This document shows positions 16,669 to 20,560 of a stretch of 20,560 nt of DNA, one piece after another (positions within the stretch are counted from its first letter, which is position 1; the number at the start of each line of letters is the position of its first letter). The stretch is taken from positions 1 through 20,560 of the forward strand of contig CAJOQI010000142.1 in assembly GCA_905236895.1 (NCBI GenBank). Reading direction: 5' to 3'. A program made the position numbers and the translations under genes. Origin of the DNA: an uncultured Peptostreptococcaceae bacterium. Lineage in GTDB: Bacteria > Bacillota > Clostridia > Peptostreptococcales > Anaerovoracaceae. The notes under the pieces were generated by a model, which made no database searches, was not told the DNA's origin, and saw only the letters and a list, made by a program, of their open reading frames with translations.

Positions 16669-17796
16669 ATGGATTATAGAATCGTCTACGTCAACGCAGA
16701 AGCAATATTTGCCATCATGTTTGTTGTCCTATACGTTCTTGAGTGGGTCAACAGAAGAGGTCAGATGCCTAAAAAGCTTACTGCTCTTTACGTGTTCTTT
16801 GCCCTTACCATAGTATTGGACAGCACATGGATACTTATTGACGGCAAGCCGGAGCTTCGATCCATAAATATGCTGGTTAACACCTTGTATCTTGCGATTA
16901 TGGCCTCCATGGGTTTCTTGTGGTTCGCCTATACCCTTGATATGTTCCCTTCAAAAACAATTCTGCGGAAGATTAAGCCCATTCTTGCCATTCCCGTATT
17001 GATATATGTCGTATTGGTATTATCTTCCTTTAAGACGGGATGGGTTTTCACCATAGATGAAGGCGGCTCTTATGTGAGGGCCCCTCTTCACGGAATCTCA
17101 TTCATAATGAATTATATCTTTACCCTAATGGGGTCTTACGTCACCCTGCAATCCCGAAAAGAGGCCCAGCTATTAAGCGACAAGCGTAGACTCTTTGTTG
17201 CCGCTCTCTTCCCCGTTCCAATTATCGTATTTACGGTAATACAATTCATGCTCCCTCCCGGACTTCCCGCAATGCAAGGGGGCGTTATGATTTCCCTTCT
17301 TCTGATCTATGCTACAAATATGGGATTGCTGGTAACAAGAGATCATTTAACTTCCTTGCCCAATCGCTATTCTTTTGAGCAAGCCCTGGTCAGCGAAATA
17401 GAAAATTATAGGGAGGACTCCCACCTATATCTTATGGAGGGGGATATTGATCGATTCAAGATAATAAACGATACCCTGGGGCATCCAATCGGCGACAAGG
17501 TTCTGGAGCTTACGGCAAAGGTTTTGCCCGCTGTTTTCAGTTCTTATACGGCACAGATCTTCCGCGTCGGCGGGGATGAGTTTATGATAATCGTAAAATC
17601 AGAGAATCCGATTGACGTAGATTCCATCAGAGAAAAAATCAATTACGAATTGAGAGTTAAAGGCGAGCCCTTTGATATCAATTTGGAGATGAGCCTGGGT
17701 GCGGTTGAATACTCTTCGGGCACGGATTTTAAGGCCCTTATAGAACAGGTAGATAAAGAGTTATATAATTGCAAAAATCGTAGCCCCTCTATGTAA
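16669..17796 (+). CDS. Membrane-bound diguanylate cyclase (GGDEF)
   Basis: The 375-residue protein makes cyclic di-GMP from two GTP. Residues 8-222 contain about seven hydrophobic helices, resembling the 7TM sensor region found in front of some histidine kinases and cyclases. The catalytic domain begins DHLTSLPNR (225-233), continues with GDIDRFKIINDTLGH (258-272) and has an intact GGDEF at 301-305. The inhibitory RxxD site expected at 292-295 is replaced by Ser-Tyr-Thr-Ala, so product inhibition is probably absent. No EAL or HD-GYP domain is attached. It is a single gene with its own promoter, and its signal is unknown. Confidence 0.9.
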   Translation: MDYRIVYVNAEAIFAIMFVVLYVLEWVNRRGQMPKKLTALYVFFALTIVLDSTWILIDGKPELRSINMLVNTLYLAIMASMGFLWFAYTLDMFPSKTILRKIKPILAIPVLIYVVLVLSSFKTGWVFTIDEGGSYVRAPLHGISFIMNYIFTLMGSYVTLQSRKEAQLLSDKRRLFVAALFPVPIIVFTVIQFMLPPGLPAMQGGVMISLLLIYATNMGLLVTRDHLTSLPNRYSFEQALVSEIENYREDSHLYLMEGDIDRFKIINDTLGHPIGDKVLELTAKVLPAVFSSYTAQIFRVGGDEFMIIVKSENPIDVDSIREKINYELRVKGEPFDINLEMSLGAVEYSSGTDFKALIEQVDKELYNCKNRSPSM

Positions 17797-17856
17797 TAAG
17801 GCATATAAAAACCGCCTGACTGCTTTTGTACAAGAAGTTGCCTCTTAATCCTACAT

Positions 17857-18663
17857 TTACACTAGCTCTCTCAAAAATTGCTCAATCCATTCCATAGCTT
17901 CTCTTGTATCTATACCTAACCAATTACTTTTCCTCGCTCTACCTATGTTGTTCTGATAGGTCCTGTTTCCAAAAATATTATTCACTCTTGTGACTATCTC
18001 ATCAATTGTGCGCTCTCGCATTTCCGGTTCGTCCAGAATATATCGATGAATGCAATTGACTAGTTTCTCCTTGTCAACTATATCCGAAAGATAATACATA
18101 TCGAATACATCTTTGTATCGAGTGGAAAGAGGACCAAATCTAAGCAATGACCTAAGTTTTTCTGTAAATATCTGCTCCTTGGAATTAATAAGTAGGCTTG
18201 CGCCTTCATCATCCAAGCATACATCAAAGCAATATTCTTCTTGCTCAATGTCCATATTCACATGAACACCTAGATCTATTTTACTCTTTATTGTATTTCC
18301 ATTGTCATCGGTCAGTTTTATATATACTCTTTTGCCTCTATACTCCTGTTGAGATAATTCTTCAATTTCTCCATCAACTTCTATTTTCAAACCTACGATT
18401 ACGTTGAGTTTATCAACAAATCTTAGAATAGCTTTATCCTCCAGTGAGTATTTGATGAAGTCGAGGTCGATGTCAACTGTAGCACGCCTAACGTCCTTGG
18501 TGATGTCTCTCATTACAACACCGCCCTTGACAGTGACATTTCTATTCAAAGTGCTTTCTGCTATGGCACGAAGAATACTGTCTTGGCAAACTTTTGCTTC
18601 TGCATTTGCTCCTTCGTATCCTTCTTCTCGCATCTCAGAAATAAGTTCCGCTAGATTTATCAT
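17857..18663 (-). CDS. abiEii: AbiEii-type nucleotidyltransferase toxin
   Basis: The 268-residue protein belongs to the AbiEii/AbiGii nucleotidyltransferase family, the toxin half of type IV toxin-antitoxin and abortive phage infection systems. KGG at 46-48 and RRATVDIDLDF (59-69, acids D64, D66, D68) form the polymerase-beta-like motif I. SKEQIFTEKLRSLL and STRYKDVFDMYYL (about 181-212) are the later conserved blocks of the family. The start ATG overlaps the stop of the antitoxin gene by one base (TAATG), which suggests coupled translation. Base composition is more AT-rich than the chromosomal genes to the left, in keeping with transfer. Toxin activity is inferred from family and pairing. 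Confidence 0.85.
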   Translation of the reverse strand: MINLAELISEMREEGYEGANAEAKVCQDSILRAIAESTLNRNVTVKGGVVMRDITKDVRRATVDIDLDFIKYSLEDKAILRFVDKLNVIVGLKIEVDGEIEELSQQEYRGKRVYIKLTDDNGNTIKSKIDLGVHVNMDIEQEEYCFDVCLDDEGASLLINSKEQIFTEKLRSLLRFGPLSTRYKDVFDMYYLSDIVDKEKLVNCIHRYILDEPEMRERTIDEIVTRVNNIFGNRTYQNNIGRARKSNWLGIDTREAMEWIEQFLRELV

Positions 18664-19217
18664 TATAGAACCTCCAGTTGTAATGTCTCCATAATCATTT
18701 CGCTTTTTGGTGAAGCCGCAGCATAGTCCTCTATCTTCCTTATATCTAGGGTAGGAAGTATTCGCCTATAATTCAATATGACTTCTTTGTAATAATCAAA
18801 TGGAAGCTTTGACTTGTACCTTATAAGTTCCACTAGCATGCGTTCCTTGTCATATATCTTGATTGTATATCCCTGGTAGTCAAGTTCAATGGTGCCATTT
18901 GTCAGTATTTCCTTTGGATAGAAGTACTGCTTCACTCTTTTATCCGGAATCTTAGCCGCATCTCTATCTGTTGCAAAATCATACTCAGCAGGTATGACAT
19001 CCGTTAACCCATGGATATAGAATGCATTTCTCATGGTCACTACGGCTTTAGGGTACTTAAATGACAAAACAGCAAGTTCTGGAACAAACTGCTTCTCAGA
19101 GTACACTCCTCTGTCCACACGATAGAGCTTGCCCTCTTCCATCAACTTATTGATATTATATTTTGAACCGAATTTTTCAATACACTCTGCTTGATTGTAC
19201 ATTTTCCTTTTCTCCAA
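18663..19217 (-). CDS. abiEi: AbiEi-type antitoxin/regulator
   Basis: The 184-residue protein precedes the AbiEii gene and overlaps it by one base. The N-terminus (about 5-45) is winged-helix-like: KFGSKYNINKLMEEGKLYRV, then DRGVYS, the pattern AbiEi proteins use to bind their own promoter. The middle carries AVVTMRNAFYIHGLTD, a conserved AbiEi segment, and the C-terminal half (about 105-184) is the antitoxin domain. A well-placed promoter lies 41 bases upstream, so autoregulation is likely. GGAG at 9 bases before the ATG is the ribosome binding site. It is somewhat short for the family. Confidence 0.8.
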   Translation of the reverse strand: MEKRKMYNQAECIEKFGSKYNINKLMEEGKLYRVDRGVYSEKQFVPELAVLSFKYPKAVVTMRNAFYIHGLTDVIPAEYDFATDRDAAKIPDKRVKQYFYPKEILTNGTIELDYQGYTIKIYDKERMLVELIRYKSKLPFDYYKEVILNYRRILPTLDIRKIEDYAAASPKSEMIMETLQLEVL

Positions 19218-19257
19218 ATCATCCGCATTTTATTTATTTTTGCGTATCTTTAAGAAA

Positions 19258-19286
19258 AGAGTAGCATATGGCTTTTACCGTGTCAA
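19258..19286 (-). promoter_or_regulatory. Promoter of the abiEi-abiEii operon
   Basis: On the minus strand, a perfect TTGACA (19281-19286) lies 17 bases upstream of TACTCT (19258-19263). The -35 is ideal and the -10 is moderate. It is the only good candidate between the broken ParB gene and abiEi. Confidence 0.55.
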
Positions 19287-19295
19287 TATATCAAT

Positions 19296-19626
19296 TCAAC
19301 GAAAACTACTATGGAATTTCCACTTTTTCAATGAATAATCCTTGACCTTCGCTAAATAGAATCTTAGTGCTTCTATTATGTACTCTTCTCTTTTAGCCTT
19401 GGAAAGGTTGCTTGGCAAATAGGCTTTAATCTTATCAAAACTTATACTTACATGCTCTATCTGGTTTGGCTTTTCCTCTATCAGGATTTCTTCTATTGCT
19501 TCACTTGTTAGGCTTGCCTTCATCAAAGAGTTTACGCATCCTTATGGTCTGAGCATGGGTTGGAGTTAACTGCTCTCTATCTAACACCGCATATATATCC
19601 TTTTGTTTCTGACCGAGATAAGAAAG
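19296..19626 (-). pseudogene. ParB-like partition protein, C-terminal remnant with a frameshift
   Basis: Read from 19626 the minus strand gives LSYLGQKQKDIYAVLD, then REQLTPTHAQTIRMRKLFDEGK, and stops at a TGA seven residues later region. Dropping one C at about 19512 joins it to LTSEAIEEILIEEKPNQ and on to the stop at 19296. This order (LSYL, TP-HAQ-IRM, DEGKLT, EEKPNQ, then a SF-KI--Y-P block) is the C-terminal half of ParB/RepB-type proteins of plasmids and conjugative elements. The N-terminal nuclease domain is missing; a zinc-ribbon transposase fragment abuts position 19627. The last 76 residues are still open from a TTG at 19526, but I do not think that is a real gene. The family call is from motif memory. 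Confidence 0.6.
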
Positions 19627-19733
19627 TTAAACGTAATTGAACATGTTCTACAAATCCACCTATGTGAACCCGATTTATTCCTACCGTTCCTAACAGATTC
19701 TCCTTTGCAAATTGGACAAATTACATGCTTCAT
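19627..19733 (-). pseudogene. Truncated transposase: N-terminal zinc ribbon only
   Basis: The ATG at 19733 follows GGAGGAAGAGTTT, a strong ribosome binding site. It starts KHVICPICKGESVRNGR and continues with NKSGSHRWICRTCSITFN. The CX2C...CX2C zinc ribbon with the G-HRW-CRTC-TFN pattern is the N-terminus of IS transposases such as IS1595-like or IS1249-like families. After TFN the reading runs into the ParB remnant in a different frame and ends at 19581. The catalytic part is gone. The exact IS family cannot be told from about 35 residues. Confidence 0.6.
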
Positions 19734-19786
19734 AAACTCTTCCTCCAGAAATACTGTTTCTAGGGAAGATATAACACTATTTACCA

Positions 19787-19832
19787 TTGAAATATCAATG
19801 CTTTCAAGCTTTTTTATCAACGCTTTTTATCC
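19787..19832 (+). repeat. Direct repeat copy A (46 bases)
   Basis: It matches 19875-19920 at 38 of 46 positions. It contains TTGAAATATCAA followed by GCTT-TC-AAGC and ends TTATCAACGCTTTTTATCC. Together with copy B it may be the end of the transposon whose transposase remnant starts at 19733. Confidence 0.65.
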
Positions 19833-19874
19833 ACCCTATATCTTCTTTTAAAAAAGATAAAAACGCTATAACTC

Positions 19875-19920
19875 TTGAAATTTCAATCGTTACAACGGTT
19901 TTTATCAACGCTTTTTGTCC
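19875..19920 (+). repeat. Direct repeat copy B (46 bases)
   Basis: This is the second copy, 88 bases to the right of copy A. It holds a perfect palindrome TTGAAATTTCAA, then CGTT-AC-AACG, and ends TTATCAACGCTTTTTGTCC. Confidence 0.65.
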
Positions 19921-19929
19921 TATAAGCCG

Positions 19930-19960
19930 AAAAATTAAAGGTCTCGGGATTTCCGAGACC
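19930..19960 (-). terminator. Terminator downstream of the first RNA-gene 3' end
   Basis: On the minus strand GGTCTCGG (19960-19953) pairs perfectly with CCGAGACC (19947-19940), followed by TTTAATTTTT. A second 8-pair hairpin, AATGCAAG/CTTGCATT, lies at 19968-19989 between this and the RNA-gene end. Confidence 0.75.
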
Positions 19961-19993
19961 AGGTTTTAATGCAAGCTCAAACTTGCATTTTAG

Positions 19994-20014
19994 TGGTGGA
20001 GATGAGGAGATTCG
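19994..20014 (-). ncRNA. 3' end fragment of a tmRNA or tRNA-Ala (attachment-site scar)
   Basis: The minus strand reads CGAATCTCCTCATCTCCACCA. It fits the end of a tRNA-like 3' domain: T-loop remainder CGAAT, T-stem CTCCT, acceptor arm CATCTCC, discriminator A, and CCA. The U at position 70 would pair with G3, the alanine identity wobble, so the parent gene was probably tmRNA or tRNA-Ala. The bases before it do not pair with the T-stem, so only the 3' end is present, as expected at one end of an integrated element. Confidence 0.55.
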
Positions 20015-20042
20015 GCGGCGCCTGAAACCCAGCAATTGCAAT

Positions 20043-20090
20043 GCTTTGCGGTTTCGGATTCTCGGCAGACCACCAGTCAGACCACCATTT
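20043..20090 (-). pseudogene. Tail of a lost tyrosine recombinase gene
   Basis: The minus strand encodes KNGGLTGGLPRIRNRK, with two GGTGGTCTG repeats. It corresponds to the last residues (EDGGLFGGPNE) of the integrase at the right edge. The nucleotide pattern, two GACCACC units then TTTGCGGT about 20 bases on, is shared with 20228-20274. No catalytic part is left. It lies just outside the tmRNA/tRNA-Ala 3' end, where an integrase gene normally sits. Confidence 0.5.
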
Positions 20091-20140
20091 TTGAAAAATC
20101 GCTGACGATGCGCTGACCCACGTCCGAAAATCACTGGGGC

Positions 20141-20170
20141 AAAAGAAAAAGCCCCGGCATAGCCAAGGCT
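20141..20170 (-). terminator. Terminator downstream of the second RNA-gene 3' end
   Basis: On the minus strand AGCCTTGGC pairs with GCCGGGGCT (9 pairs, two G-T) around TAT, followed by TTTTCTTTT. It lies 6 bases after the CCA of the tRNA fragment. Confidence 0.7.
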
Positions 20171-20176
20171 AGATTC

Positions 20177-20199
20177 TGGTGGAAGTGTTGGGAATCGAA
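20177..20199 (-). tRNA. 3' end fragment of a tRNA (attachment site of the right-hand element)
   Basis: The minus strand reads TTCGATTCCCAACACTTCCACCA. It is a T-loop TTCGATT, T-stem CCCAA, acceptor arm CACTTCC, discriminator A and CCA. The preceding bases (ACCCTG) cannot form the TTGGG arm, so the tRNA is incomplete here. The missing 5' part should lie at the far end of the element to the right. The amino acid identity cannot be told. Confidence 0.6.
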
Positions 20200-20241
20200 C
20201 AGGGTATAAAACCTCGTGTTTTCAATAGTTTGCGGTGCCGG

Positions 20242-20560
20242 TTATTCATTCGGACCACCAAATAGACCACCATCCTCATTTCCCTTAGGATCATCATATA
20301 CTTCATCCATTAGAGTATCGAACTTAACCATGGAGTCGAAGTTCATTCTGCTAAAGACATCCGCATATGTATCTAATGTAACATGTATATTGGTATGTCC
20401 AAGCCACTTCTTGAGCACTACTGCAGGTATCCCTGCTTCGATGCACCTGGTTGCAAATGTATGTCTGAGTGCATGCTGCCCACTATACTCTATATTCGCT
20501 TTACCACATATCCTTCTATAGAAGCAATTGACTTGAGATGTGGAAACAATGTCTCCTTTA
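20242..20560 (-). CDS. Tyrosine recombinase (phage/ICE integrase), C-terminal part, cut by window edge
   Basis: Only the last 105 residues are in the window; the N-terminus continues to the right. QHALRHTFATRCIEAGIP carries the H-x-x-R catalytic pair, KKWLGHTNI the second histidine, and VTLDTYADVF the nucleophilic tyrosine. All expected C-terminal residues are present, so the enzyme looks active. The tail ends EDGGLFGGPNE and stop. The gene ends 42 bases from the tRNA 3' fragment and points at it, the usual layout for an integrase at the left end of an element inserted in a tRNA gene. It has no start codon inside the window. Confidence 0.92.
   Translation of the reverse strand, partial: KGDIVSTSQVNCFYRRICGKANIEYSGQHALRHTFATRCIEAGIPAVVLKKWLGHTNIHVTLDTYADVFSRMNFDSMVKFDTLMDEVYDDPKGNEDGGLFGGPNE

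Noticed and set aside
17797..17856. Terminator for the cyclase or abiEii
   Set aside because: No stable hairpin with a T run is visible in this gap on either strand.
19734..19820. Longer start (ATG at 19820) for the zinc-ribbon transposase
   Set aside because: It would cover repeat copy A and has no ribosome binding site; the ATG at 19733 has GGAGGA in front and begins right at the zinc ribbon.
19883..20134. Minus-strand open frame of 83 codons
   Set aside because: It runs through the integrase tail remnant, the RNA-gene 3' end and the terminator hairpins; no coherent protein.
20216..20521. Plus-strand open frame of 101 codons
   Set aside because: It is the antisense of the integrase C-terminus, whose catalytic motifs are clear on the minus strand.

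Overview
The window looks like the chromosome of an anaerobic, amino-acid-fermenting Clostridia-type Firmicute. Supporting this are AGGAGG-type ribosome binding sites, an iron-sulphur (Bacillus-type) PurF C-terminus, an indolepyruvate:ferredoxin oxidoreductase next to a CoA-transferase, a split cobalamin methionine synthase, and a conjugative-element style ParB and integrase at the right end. The family cannot be fixed from sequence reading alone.

Positions 1-8875 carry housekeeping and catabolic genes: the 3' part of purF, a convergent MFS transporter, a membrane-anchored glycerophosphodiester phosphodiesterase, and a minus-strand operon (histidine phosphatase, iorA, iorB, CoA-transferase) that probably oxidises aryl-pyruvates to aryl-acetates and conserves the thioester energy. 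Uridine kinase follows. Genes are tightly packed. The purF and udk terminators lie inside the 3' coding ends of the convergent neighbours, and the GDPD stop codon lies in the loop of its own terminator.

Positions 8876-15386 are one continuous minus-strand block: SpoIIE/RsbU-type phosphatase, metF, a stand-alone MetH activation protein, an 811-residue MetH lacking that domain, and rsmJ. Gaps run from 0 to 22 bases and two junctions have the ribosome binding site inside the upstream gene, so the block is probably co-transcribed. Lipoate-protein ligase follows, with a 34-codon permease remnant just upstream of it, then a plus-strand membrane diguanylate cyclase with its own promoter.

From about 17,800 the sequence is visibly more AT-rich and is accessory DNA. 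It holds an AbiEi/AbiEii (type IV toxin-antitoxin) pair with a TAATG overlap and a good promoter, a ParB-like gene broken by a one-base frameshift, a truncated zinc-ribbon transposase fused to it, a pair of 46-base direct repeats with compensating palindrome arms, and two RNA-gene 3' ends about 180 bases apart, each followed by its own terminator. The first of these is flanked by the tail of a lost integrase; the second borders a live-looking tyrosine recombinase that runs off the right edge. This is best read as two successive integrations at two different RNA genes: an old excised or decayed element and a present element whose left end is near 20,177-20,200. No complete rRNA, tRNA or CRISPR array is present.
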